From Streptomyces sp. NBC_01717 (GTDB taxonomy: Bacteria > Actinomycetota > Actinomycetes > Streptomycetales > Streptomycetaceae): a stretch of 64,000 bases of DNA. How positions within the stretch are numbered: the stretch's first letter is position 1; every line of letters begins with the position of its first letter. The notes under the pieces are model-generated. The model was not told where the DNA came from, did not search any database, and saw nothing but the letters and a program-made list of their open reading frames with translations. The translations under genes were made by a program, and so were the position numbers. Of this stretch, positions 27,926 to 36,464 are shown one piece after another. The stretch covers positions 2,790,001-2,854,000 of the forward strand of contig NZ_CP109178.1 of assembly GCF_036248255.1 (NCBI RefSeq), written 5' to 3'.

Positions 27926-29896
27926 TCACTGCTCGTCGGCCTTGGCGGCGGCGTCGATCGCAGCGAGTGAGCGGCGCGCCTGGTTGCGGTCCGTCGTGTA
28001 CCAGAAGTCGGGCAGCGAGGCCCGGAGGTAGCTCCCGTATCGGGCATTGGCCAGCCTCGGGTCCAGTACCGCGACCACTCCCTTGTCTCCCGTGGCCCGC
28101 ACGAGACGGCCGGCACCCTGGGCCATCAGCAGCGCGGCATGGGTCGCCGCGACGGCCATGAACCCGTTGCCGCCCGCCTCCTCGACCGCCTTCTGCCGCG
28201 CGCTCATCAGCGGGTCGTCGGGTCGGGGGAACGGGATCCGGTCCATGATCACCAGCTGGCAGCTGGCCCCGGGGACATCGACGCCCTGCCAGAGCGAGAG
28301 CGTGCCGAAGAGGCAGGTCTCGGGGTCGGCGGCGAAATTCTTGATCAGCTCCCCGAGTGTTTCCTCGCCCTGCAGCAGGATCGGCTTGTCGAGCCGGCCA
28401 CGCAGCTCCTCGGCGGCCGCCTGCGCGGCCCGCATGGAGGAGAAGAGCCCGAGCGTGCGCCCGCCGGCAGCCTCCACCAGTTCGGACAGCTCGTCCAGCA
28501 TGTCGGTACGGGAACTCTCCCGGCCGGGCGTGGCCAGGTGCCGGGCGACGTACAGAATGCCCTGCCGTGGGTAGTCGAAGGGCGATCCGACGTCGAGGCC
28601 CTTCCACTGCGGGATGTCGTCCCCCGCGGTGCCCTCGGGGGCCAGTCCCAGGGAAGCTCCCACCCCGTTGAAGTCCCCGCCGAGCTTGAGCGTGGCCGAG
28701 GTGAGCACGACCGAGCGGTCGGCGAAGAGCTTCTCGCGCAGCAGGCCGGAAACGGAGAGCGGGGCAACGCGGACGGATGCGCCGAAGCGGTCGTGGCGCT
28801 CGTACCAGACGACGTCGTACTCGGACCCCTGGGTGATCCGCTCGGCAACACCGTGGATCGTCTCCACCGACGCCAGCGCCTGCTTGCGGACGGCGTCCTC
28901 GTCCTGGACGGACTTGTCCCGGGTGGAACCCAGCGCCGAGATCACCGTACGAGCGGCGTCCCGGAGCGCCATCAGTGCGTAACCGAGGTCTTCGGGAACC
29001 TCTTCCAGGCGGCCGGGGAGCGCCAGCTCCATCACCCGCTCGAACCCCTCCGACGCGGTCTGCAGGGCGTCGGCAGCCTTCTCGTTGACCAGCTTCGCCG
29101 CGCGCCGCACCGCCCTGTTCACCTGGCCGGGGGTGAGCTCTCCGGTGGCCACTCCGGTGACCCTGGAGACCAGCTCATGGGCCTCGTCGACGATCAGCAC
29201 CTCGTGCTGCGGGAGCACCGGAGCACCCTCGATCGCGTCGATGGCGAGCAGTGCGTGATTCGTGACGACGACATCGGCGAGCTTGGCGCGCTCGCGGGCC
29301 ATCTCCGCAAAGCACTCCGCACCGTAAGCGCACTTGCTGGCACCCAGGCATTCCCGGGATGAGACGGAGATCTGCGCCCAGGCCCGGTCGGAAACGCCTG
29401 GGGTGAGGTCGTCGCGGTCGCCGCTCTCGGTCTCGTCCGACCAGTCCCGCAGCCGCAGCAGATCCTGGCCGAGCTTGCTCGACGGAGCCGCAGCTTCGAA
29501 CTGGTCGAAGAGCCCCTCTTCCTCTTCCTGCGGCACGCCTTCGTGAAGCCGGTGCAGACAGAGATAGTTCGAGCGCCCCTTGAGCATCGCGAACTGGGGC
29601 CGGCGGCGCAGTAGGGGGTGCAGTGCGTCGACCGTACGCGGGAGGTCGCGCTCCACGAGCTGGCGCTGCAGCGCCAGGGTCGCCGTGGCGACCACGACCC
29701 GCTCCCCGTGTGCCAGTGCGGGCACCAGGTAGCCGAGGGACTTGCCTGTCCCTGTGCCGGCCTGGACGAGCAGGTGGGAATTGTCGTCGACGGCCTCGGC
29801 GACTGCCTCGGCCATGGCGGCCTGGCCAGGCCGCTCGGTACCGCCGACGGCGGTCACGGCGGCGTGCAGGAGCTCGGGGAGGGATGGCTTCGTCAT
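27926..29896 (-). CDS. dinG: ATP-dependent DNA helicase DinG/YoaA-type (XPD family)
   Basis: A 656-residue superfamily 2 helicase of the XPD type, acting on stalled or damaged DNA structures. Walker A is QAGTGTGKSLGYLVPA (near 40-55), the DEAH box is VLIVDEAHELVSRVTG, and motif VI is AQGAGRLVRATGDKG. Cysteines (RECLGASKCAYGAECFAEMA) fit the iron-sulfur cluster site of XPD helicases. ATG at 29896 begins MTKPSLPELLHAA. It is convergent with lexA; I see no SOS box in the short upstream spacer. The gene name follows the usual annotation. Confidence 0.93.
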   Translation of the reverse strand: MTKPSLPELLHAAVTAVGGTERPGQAAMAEAVAEAVDDNSHLLVQAGTGTGKSLGYLVPALAHGERVVVATATLALQRQLVERDLPRTVDALHPLLRRRPQFAMLKGRSNYLCLHRLHEGVPQEEEEGLFDQFEAAAPSSKLGQDLLRLRDWSDETESGDRDDLTPGVSDRAWAQISVSSRECLGASKCAYGAECFAEMARERAKLADVVVTNHALLAIDAIEGAPVLPQHEVLIVDEAHELVSRVTGVATGELTPGQVNRAVRRAAKLVNEKAADALQTASEGFERVMELALPGRLEEVPEDLGYALMALRDAARTVISALGSTRDKSVQDEDAVRKQALASVETIHGVAERITQGSEYDVVWYERHDRFGASVRVAPLSVSGLLREKLFADRSVVLTSATLKLGGDFNGVGASLGLAPEGTAGDDIPQWKGLDVGSPFDYPRQGILYVARHLATPGRESSRTDMLDELSELVEAAGGRTLGLFSSMRAAQAAAEELRGRLDKPILLQGEETLGELIKNFAADPETCLFGTLSLWQGVDVPGASCQLVIMDRIPFPRPDDPLMSARQKAVEEAGGNGFMAVAATHAALLMAQGAGRLVRATGDKGVVAVLDPRLANARYGSYLRASLPDFWYTTDRNQARRSLAAIDAAAKADEQ

Positions 29897-29946
29897 AGCG
29901 CGACCAGCCTACGGGGCACCACTGACAACGACGGTCACTCCCGGAC

Positions 29947-31806
29947 TCATGCGGAGGGATGGAGCGGGTTCGGAACGGTGCCGTGAACCGCGGCGTGCGG
30001 GCGCTCGGACCGGTCACGGTAACCGTCCCGGTACAGGCGGTTGCGGTTCAGGCAGAGGCGCTCGATGCGTGGCGTCAGCATGTCGAACATCTCGAACCTC
30101 TCCTTCAGCTCGGGAAAGCGGGCGTGGTGTCGCAGGATTTCGGCCCGCACGAGTGACCAGAATTCGGCCTCCGGGACCCCCAGCTGTTCCTCGCAGAGGC
30201 GGGACAGGAAGCGGAAGACGCCGACGAAGAGCCCCGAGTGGATGAACTGCGTGAGGAAGCCGGGCTCCTCGGTGAGCAGGATGCCACGCACGTCTTCCGG
30301 CATCGTCGCGTGCTCGGGCAGCGGCTGGGCGCTGATGTTCACATCGTCGACGAAGTCCTTGATCGCCAGCCGTACGGGCACGTCCTGGTCGTCGAAGACG
30401 ACGATGGCGTTCTCGCCGTGCGGGGAGAAGACCGTTCCGTACTGGTAGAGGAAGTGCAGCAGGGGTGGGAGCAGCGCTGCGAAGAGCCGGGTCAGCCATG
30501 CGGTGGGGGTCAGACCCGAGCGGGTCACGAGCTCGGCGGTGAAGGCGCGGCCCTGCGCATCCGTGTGGAGCAGCGAGGCAAGGGTACGGGCGCGCTCGCC
30601 GGGCATGAGCCGGGGATGGAGCGGCTCGCGCCAGATCGCACCGAGGATCTCCTTGAACTGGTACGGCGCCTCAGGGAGATGGTCGTAGAGCGGATGCTCG
30701 ACGGTCACGGAGGCCACCTCGCCGAGCAGAACGACACGGCAGGTGTCGCGCAGGAACGGGTCACGGTCTCGCAGGCCCTGGACCCAAGCGGTGACGGCGG
30801 GGGCCGCGAGCGTGCGCTCGGTCGGGAGGCCTCGCCAGACCAGCGTGTTGAGGATCGACAGAGGCAGTTTGACGGTGTGCCGGTCGGGGCGCCCCAGATT
30901 GGTGAACGTACGGATGGACTGCTGCGGCAGCCGGAGGTCGTCGTCGGTGTGCAAGGGGACGATGTCTCCGGCGGCGATGGCCGGTGCGAACAGCGGAACG
31001 ATCCACTCGTCCCACTGCCAGGGGTGCACGGGAAGAAAGAGGTAGGCGCTGGGGTCGAGATCGCGGGCGCGGAGCTCGGCGGCGAAGGATGTGAGTACCG
31101 AGGCGTCCAGTTCCTGTGCGTAGAGCTGCTCGGGAGTCGCGAGGCCGGTCACACCCCGGTAGCCGCCGATCCGGGTACTGACAGCGATCCACGGCAGCTT
31201 GACCGGTCTGCGGGCTTCCGGGGTGAAGCGGGAGGCGTCGGCGGCGGAGAACCCCAGCCGTCCCTTGTTGGCGACGAGCCAGGGGTGGCCGGTCTGGTGT
31301 CCTTCGAGCTCCGCATAGTCGAGCTCGGCGAGTCGGGCGGCGGTGAAGGTGGTGTGGTCCAGCCGGGCATCGGCGGCGAGCGTGGTGGTGATCTCTCGGA
31401 TGAGGTGGCCGAGGGTGGCTCCGTCGAGGTGGAGCAGGCGCCGTGCGCGGGCGAGGAACTGCAGCGGATCACGGAAGGGGACGGTCCGGGTCCTGCCGTC
31501 CTTGCCGGTCTCGCCAGGAGCGTTCCGATCGCTTGCGCGCATCGAGTCGGCGGCGACGTGCCAGCTGCCGTAGACGCCCCGTCCGGCTCGGAAGCTCAGC
31601 GTTGCGCCGTCGTCCAGCGCGAGGGTGTATGTGTCGCTCCCGCCGGGCTGAAGGGCCGGCTCGATGACTTCCTCGTACGCGAACTCGCCGAGCATTTTCG
31701 CGAGCAGCCGGGTGGCGACTCGGTCCCAGACCGTCCGGTTCAACTCTGGAGTACTGAGCAGCTCGGGCGACTCCGCTGACTCATGGTTCGCAGGATATGG
31801 CGGCAC
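29947..31806 (-). CDS. NIS siderophore synthetase, IucA/IucC family (second copy)
   Basis: ATP-dependent NRPS-independent siderophore synthetase: it adenylates a carboxylate (usually a citrate or its derivative) and joins it to an amine. The 619-residue protein has the motif GHPWLVANKGRLGFSAADAS (family usually G-H-P...K-x-R-x-G), LPVHPWQWDEW and the C-terminal FhuF-like half with EDVRGILLTEEPGFLTQFI. Closest resemblance is to the type found as DesD, the last synthetase in desferrioxamine pathways. GTG at 31806 follows GAGGAG. It is the last gene of the four-gene operon, 60 bp after the acyltransferase. Confidence 0.9.
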   Translation of the reverse strand: MPPYPANHESAESPELLSTPELNRTVWDRVATRLLAKMLGEFAYEEVIEPALQPGGSDTYTLALDDGATLSFRAGRGVYGSWHVAADSMRASDRNAPGETGKDGRTRTVPFRDPLQFLARARRLLHLDGATLGHLIREITTTLAADARLDHTTFTAARLAELDYAELEGHQTGHPWLVANKGRLGFSAADASRFTPEARRPVKLPWIAVSTRIGGYRGVTGLATPEQLYAQELDASVLTSFAAELRARDLDPSAYLFLPVHPWQWDEWIVPLFAPAIAAGDIVPLHTDDDLRLPQQSIRTFTNLGRPDRHTVKLPLSILNTLVWRGLPTERTLAAPAVTAWVQGLRDRDPFLRDTCRVVLLGEVASVTVEHPLYDHLPEAPYQFKEILGAIWREPLHPRLMPGERARTLASLLHTDAQGRAFTAELVTRSGLTPTAWLTRLFAALLPPLLHFLYQYGTVFSPHGENAIVVFDDQDVPVRLAIKDFVDDVNISAQPLPEHATMPEDVRGILLTEEPGFLTQFIHSGLFVGVFRFLSRLCEEQLGVPEAEFWSLVRAEILRHHARFPELKERFEMFDMLTPRIERLCLNRNRLYRDGYRDRSERPHAAVHGTVPNPLHPSA

Positions 31807-31866
31807 GGGGACTCCTCGGGACGGAACCGATGGGGTTCGAGCGGTGTATGTAATGCAGCAGGCCGA

Positions 31867-32748
31867 TCACAGCTGGGCTCGGTGGGCTCGGTCGCGGATC
31901 ATCAGAGCGGCTTGCTTGTCGGGGAGTTCGACTTCCGCGGAGAACCGGAAGCCGGCGCTCAGAAACGCCGAGACGGAGGGGGTGTTGCGCAGGTCGGGTT
32001 CCGCCACGACGCGCGCGCACTGCGGACGGTTGTCGAGTACAAGGTCGGAGACGGCCCGGAGAAGGGTGGTACCGATGCCGCGCCCGCGGTTCGTCACGCC
32101 ACCGATGAGGAGGTGGACTCCGGTGTCATTCGGTCGGGCAGGGTAGTGACGCGCCAGCGGGTCGAGGTCCGCGCGGTAGATCTCCCAGTAGCTCATGGGG
32201 ACGCCGGACAACACACCCAGGCAGGGGACGCTGCGTCCGTCGCCGTCGAGTTGGGGGCGCAGATGGGCGGCAGTGACGGCTTCTTCCCCGCCCAGTTCCC
32301 AGAACGCGGCGACTGCGGGGTCGTTCATCCACCGGCTGATCACCGCGAGATCGCGTTCCAGCCGTACGGGGACGAGCTGAAACACTCCGGCCGGCGTGGT
32401 GACCGGCCTCCACTCGGCCGGGTTGTCGAGCAGGTCGGAAGACTCCAGCCTGCTCGTGACACCAGGCGTGCCAGGGCCTTGGTTCGGGTGCGCGTCCGCA
32501 ACCGTGCCTGTGCTCACGTCCTCCCCCTCGGTCGACGTGGATCCGCCCCGAGCCAGGGACTCCTTCAGGGACAGGGGTCCGTCGAAAGAAGCGGGGATCG
32601 GCTTCGGCGTTACCGTTGCCGGTTTGTCTTCCCCGAACAAGGCGAGGAATTCGTCGGGGAGTTGCAGGTCCAGGGTGTCCTCGGCGCCGGTACCGGCTCG
32701 GGAGGCAGGGCCGGTTCCGGCGCCGGTGTGCTCATCGGCGGGAGGCAC
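31867..32748 (-). CDS. Siderophore-type GNAT acyltransferase (IucB/RhbD-like)
   Basis: A 293-residue protein. About 110 N-terminal residues are low-complexity and probably disordered. The C-terminal 180 form a GNAT acyltransferase of the IucB/RhbD/MbtK kind: FQLVPVRLERDLAVISRWMN, PMSYWEIYRADLDPLARHYP, GVHLLIGGVTNRGRGIGTTL (acetyl-CoA-binding loop) and ARVVAEPDLRNTPSVSAFL. These enzymes acylate a hydroxylated amine. GTG at 32748 has GAGGAGAGG upstream. It lies between the two synthetases, yet no N-hydroxylase is encoded in the operon. Confidence 0.82.
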   Translation of the reverse strand: MPPADEHTGAGTGPASRAGTGAEDTLDLQLPDEFLALFGEDKPATVTPKPIPASFDGPLSLKESLARGGSTSTEGEDVSTGTVADAHPNQGPGTPGVTSRLESSDLLDNPAEWRPVTTPAGVFQLVPVRLERDLAVISRWMNDPAVAAFWELGGEEAVTAAHLRPQLDGDGRSVPCLGVLSGVPMSYWEIYRADLDPLARHYPARPNDTGVHLLIGGVTNRGRGIGTTLLRAVSDLVLDNRPQCARVVAEPDLRNTPSVSAFLSAGFRFSAEVELPDKQAALMIRDRAHRAQL

Positions 32749-32793
32749 GGTGATGCCTCTCCTCTCAGCAGTTCAGGCGGGGGTCATGTTCCT

Positions 32794-34689
32794 TCAGGCG
32801 CAGAGGGGGTTGGCGATGGTGACGTAGACGGACTGGGTGTCGACCGGGCCGACGAGTTCATCGAGGCCGTGCAGCCGGGTCAGCAGGTTGGCCTTGCACC
32901 GTAGGTTCGGCTTCTCCAGCAGTTGCGCGGGAAGCGGGGTGCCGAGGCCGGTGACTCCGCCGAGGAAGCGGCGGAGCGCGGCGATCAGCACCTGCTCATC
33001 GGCGAGGCGCTGGGAACCGAAGGCTCCGATGAGACCGAAGAGGTTGTTGATGCCTAGGTAGTAGGCGAAGCGCTCATCGGTGACCGAGTCGGAGACGAAG
33101 GTGTCGCTGACGGCTCCGATGCCCGGGAGCCTGTGCTCGAGGTCCGCGCGATGGGACTCGCGGAAGTAGTAGCCCTGGTTGTCCCGGTAGCGGCCACCGA
33201 CAGGCCAGCCGTCGGCGTCGAGCAGCACCAGTGTGTTCTGCTGGTGGGCTTCGAGGGCGACGCCTGCTGTGGCGTCGAGCCAGAGCACGGGGCGTACGAC
33301 GCGGTCGAGGTAGCGCAGGAACCACTCGGCAGCGACGGCTCCCTTGCTTCTGCCGGTGGCCGCGGCGAGGCGGACGACGACATCGGCGAGGCGTGAGTGC
33401 ACGCCTGGCTGGTCGGGCCAGGGGCGCGGGGCCGTGAGGCCGGCGATGCACACCGCATCGTCGAGCGGGTGGAACGGGTTGTGGCGCACCATAACATCCA
33501 GACCGGAGACGGGTTCGCCGTCCGGCGCGTCGACGGCGAGCCATGCGGGGTCACGGACGATGTCGAAGCCGGGGTGGACGGCGTGCCACTGCGTGGCGAG
33601 CCCGCTGCGGAGCAGCCGGTGGACCTCCACCCCTCGGTGGAGTTCCTTGCGGAGGTTCTCACGACGGGAGTTGGTGATGCGTACGCCGAGGGAGAGCTTG
33701 AGCATGACGTCGGCACCGGGCTGGTGAACGGTCCGGACGGAGGAGGTGGGGTACCAGCGCTTGCCGTGCGGTCCCAGGTCGTGGAGGAGCTTCGCATCGA
33801 GCAGCGCTGCGACTTCGGGCCGGTGGCTCAGTTCGCGGGCCTGCCAGGGGTGGAGCGGAATCGGTGTGGTGTTCCGGGGTAGTTGCAGTCCCTCCGCGTG
33901 CTGGGCGACCAGGTCCTCCGCCGGTACGGGGCGCCCCCCCTCCGTCCAGGAGGACTCGGTGGCCAGCACGGAGCGATCGACAGCCATCCAGTGCAACGGG
34001 AAGGAGCCGTGCAACTCGGGTGAGTAGAGGCGGGATTCGGCCTCGGAGAGGCCTTCGCGGCTCTTGGGGCTGGGGTGCAGGGGGTGTCCGAGCAGAAGTG
34101 ACTGCTCGGCGGTGAGGAAGAGGTCGGCGTCGGCGGGAGCCGTGGGTGTACGGCGCCGCTCAGCGATGAATCCGGCCGTGCGGCGTACCGAGTCGGCGAC
34201 TCTGGCCACCATGTCGGCGCCCTCGTTCCGGTCCGCCTCGCGGCCCAGGAGGACCGCGACCGTGACGGCATCGGTGGTCGGCGCACCGTCGCGTGCCTCC
34301 TCCAGGACGGGCCGGCCGAAGCGGTGCCATCCCGTGGCGGACCAGTAGAGAACGGGGACGAGCAGAGCCGTCCCGCTGGCGGGCAACGGGATGCGAAGGG
34401 TGTCCCGGTCCGGTCGGGGCAGGTCGTTCTCCCGGACCCAGCAGCGCAGCAGGTTCTCGACACCTGCCGTATCTGCGGCCATGAGCGGGTCCGGGTGATC
34501 GAGCAGATCGGCAGTTCCGGTGCCGGTCGGTGGTACCTGTACCTGTGGGGTGCACCGACCGCCGCGAGGCGCGGCCTTCTGACGCGGCACGATCGTCTGC
34601 TCGACTGCGAGTCGGCCGACGAGCCCGGCCTGTCCTCGCTGCTGGCCGTCGGGAAGGCCGTCGGCCTCGGGCGCGGGGGTGGGGTTCAC
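32794..34689 (-). CDS. NIS siderophore synthetase, IucA/IucC family (first copy)
   Basis: A 631-residue carboxylate-amine ligase of the IucA/IucC family. The characteristic phosphate-binding motif GHPLHPSPKSREGLSEAE is present, then IPLHPWQARELSHRP and the core VRTVHQPGADVMLKLSLGVR. The C-terminal half has LDATAGVALEAHQQNTLVLL with GGRYRDNQGYYFRE. GTG at 34689 (VNPTPAPEAD) has AAGGAAG at good spacing. It lies 29 bp after the aminotransferase stop. Its substrate range is unknown; together with the second copy it would catalyse two condensations. Confidence 0.9.
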   Translation of the reverse strand: MNPTPAPEADGLPDGQQRGQAGLVGRLAVEQTIVPRQKAAPRGGRCTPQVQVPPTGTGTADLLDHPDPLMAADTAGVENLLRCWVRENDLPRPDRDTLRIPLPASGTALLVPVLYWSATGWHRFGRPVLEEARDGAPTTDAVTVAVLLGREADRNEGADMVARVADSVRRTAGFIAERRRTPTAPADADLFLTAEQSLLLGHPLHPSPKSREGLSEAESRLYSPELHGSFPLHWMAVDRSVLATESSWTEGGRPVPAEDLVAQHAEGLQLPRNTTPIPLHPWQARELSHRPEVAALLDAKLLHDLGPHGKRWYPTSSVRTVHQPGADVMLKLSLGVRITNSRRENLRKELHRGVEVHRLLRSGLATQWHAVHPGFDIVRDPAWLAVDAPDGEPVSGLDVMVRHNPFHPLDDAVCIAGLTAPRPWPDQPGVHSRLADVVVRLAAATGRSKGAVAAEWFLRYLDRVVRPVLWLDATAGVALEAHQQNTLVLLDADGWPVGGRYRDNQGYYFRESHRADLEHRLPGIGAVSDTFVSDSVTDERFAYYLGINNLFGLIGAFGSQRLADEQVLIAALRRFLGGVTGLGTPLPAQLLEKPNLRCKANLLTRLHGLDELVGPVDTQSVYVTIANPLCA

Positions 34690-34718
34690 GGCGGTCTTCC
34701 TTGTGAGGGTGTCCGGGG

Positions 34719-36110
34719 TCAGCGAGCCGACCCGGTCATGGTTCGGCGGTGCGGCAAACGCTCGGCTGCTGCCAGGGCATCGGCGAGGCGGTCGAGGACC
34801 GCGGTTGCCTGTTCGTCGGTGAGCGTCAGGGGAGGGAGCAGGCGTACGACGGCGGAGTGGCGTCCGCCGAGTTCGACGATGAGACCGCGGCGCAGGCATT
34901 CCTGCTGCACTGCGGAGGCGAGGACCGGGTCGGGCGGGGCTTCAAGGCCGCCGCCGGTACCCCCGGCGGGGATGTCGGCCTCGGGGTCGACGAGCTCCAC
35001 ACCGATCATCAGGCCCCGTCCGCGGACGTCTCCGATGCACGGGTGGTCGATCGCCAGTGCCTGGAGGCGGGCGAGCATGCGGGCGCCCAGCGTCGCGGCA
35101 CGCTCGGCGAGCCGGTTCTCACGAACGTAGGCGAGGGTGGCCGTACCGGCGGCCATCGCGAGTTGGTTGCCGCGGAAGGTGCCTGCGTGGGCGCCTGGAT
35201 GCCAGGTGTCGAGTTCGGAGCGGTAGACGATCACAGCGAGCGGAAGGGAGCCGCCGATGGCCTTGGACAGCACCATCACGTCGGGGACGATCCCGCTGTG
35301 CTGGACTGCCCAGAAGGCGCCGGTCCGGCCGACGCCCGTCTGTACCTCGTCGGCGATCAGGGGGATGGACCGGGCTGCGGTGATCCGGCGCATCCGGCGC
35401 ATCCAGCCGTCGGGGGCGGGGTTCACGCCGCCCTCGCCCTGTACCGGTTCGAGGATCATTCCGGCCGGCGCCGGCGCTCCGCCCTTGGGATCGTCCAGGA
35501 GACTCTCGGTCCACCGCGCGGCGACCTCGGCCCCCCGTTCGCCGCCGATACCGAACGGGCAGCGGTAGTCCTGCGGAAAGGGAAGCCGGGTGACCCGGAC
35601 GTCCTCGGCGCCGCCCGAGGCCGCGAGGGCTCCCGCCGTCATCCCGTGGTACGCACCGGTGAAGGCCAGAAGCCCGCTGCGCCCGGTCGCGGCACGCACC
35701 AGCTTGAAGGCAGCTTCGACCGCGTCCGTGCCGGCCGGCCCGCAGAACTGGATCCGGGCGTTGTCGGCGAACTGCGGCGGGAGTGTGGCGAACAGCTCCG
35801 TGGTGAAGGCGTCCTTGACCGGGGTTGCCAGGTCGAGGACGTGCAGGGGCGCACCCGAGTCGATGACGTTCTTGATCGCTTCCAGAACGACCGGATGGTT
35901 GTGCCCGAGGGCCAGCGTGCCCGCTCCGGAGAGACAGTCGAGATAGCGTCGTCCGTCCGCGCCTTCGATGGTCAGCCCGCGGGCCCGTACCGGCACGATC
36001 GGCAGTGACCGCGCATAGGTACGGGCGGCCGACTCGCGCAGCGACTGCCGGCGCAGGATCCCCTCGTGCACCGAGGGTGGTGCCAACGGTGCAGGTTCGG
36101 TCACGGCCAC
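34719..36110 (-). CDS. Diaminobutyrate-2-oxoglutarate aminotransferase family (siderophore precursor)
   Basis: PLP-dependent class III aminotransferase of 463 residues. Motifs: LSGAGTLALGHNHPVVLEA, AFTGAYHGMTAGALAASGG, LIADEVQTGVGRTGAFW and the PLP lysine in LSKAIGGSLPLAV; GTFRGNQLAMAAGTATL is typical of the EctB/RhbA group that makes 2,4-diaminobutyrate from aspartate semialdehyde. GTG at 36110 (VAVTEPAPLAP) follows GGGAGGA at 9 nt. It leads the siderophore operon. No partner decarboxylase (RhbB-like) is present, so the product may keep the carboxylate. Confidence 0.87.
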   Translation of the reverse strand: MAVTEPAPLAPPSVHEGILRRQSLRESAARTYARSLPIVPVRARGLTIEGADGRRYLDCLSGAGTLALGHNHPVVLEAIKNVIDSGAPLHVLDLATPVKDAFTTELFATLPPQFADNARIQFCGPAGTDAVEAAFKLVRAATGRSGLLAFTGAYHGMTAGALAASGGAEDVRVTRLPFPQDYRCPFGIGGERGAEVAARWTESLLDDPKGGAPAPAGMILEPVQGEGGVNPAPDGWMRRMRRITAARSIPLIADEVQTGVGRTGAFWAVQHSGIVPDVMVLSKAIGGSLPLAVIVYRSELDTWHPGAHAGTFRGNQLAMAAGTATLAYVRENRLAERAATLGARMLARLQALAIDHPCIGDVRGRGLMIGVELVDPEADIPAGGTGGGLEAPPDPVLASAVQQECLRRGLIVELGGRHSAVVRLLPPLTLTDEQATAVLDRLADALAAAERLPHRRTMTGSAR

Positions 36111-36464
36111 GGCTGTTGGTCCTCCCGCTGTAACAGTTGCGTTGCACGTCAGTACGTTTCCGCAAGGACGGACTGCTGAGTTGAACGCTGTCCGCAAGCC
36201 CCGCGTACGTACCAACGACGCCGGACGCAGGGGATCACGGGTAAATCGGAAGATCCTGGCGGAGACGGAACCGTGGCCCTGCCGCGATCCGTCCCCACCG
36301 GCACCGGCATAGTGGGGGACCGCGCCGGGACTTCGGGCAACTTTTCGGATTCCTTGGTGCGTTGGCAACGAAGCGTTCGGAGCGGCGTCCGGGGCAGCAC
36401 CTCAGCGCACTGTCCGAGTGCAGTACAGAAGTATTGAGTTACGAAGTCCCAGGGGGATCACCAC
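36111..36464. other. Divergent spacer between the siderophore operon and protease genes
   Basis: A 354-bp spacer. I looked for a DmdR/IdeR iron box (TTAGGTTAGGCTAACCTAA-like) and see none. No Zur-like palindrome is evident. TATTGAG near 36431 could be a -10 of the protease gene. Confidence 0.55.

Noticed and set aside
27926..29896. An SOS box upstream of dinG.
   Set aside because: The 50-bp spacer has no CGAAC-N4-GTTYG match.
29947..36110. The desferrioxamine (desABCD) cluster.
   Set aside because: No lysine decarboxylase or N-hydroxylase is present and there are two synthetases plus an aminotransferase.
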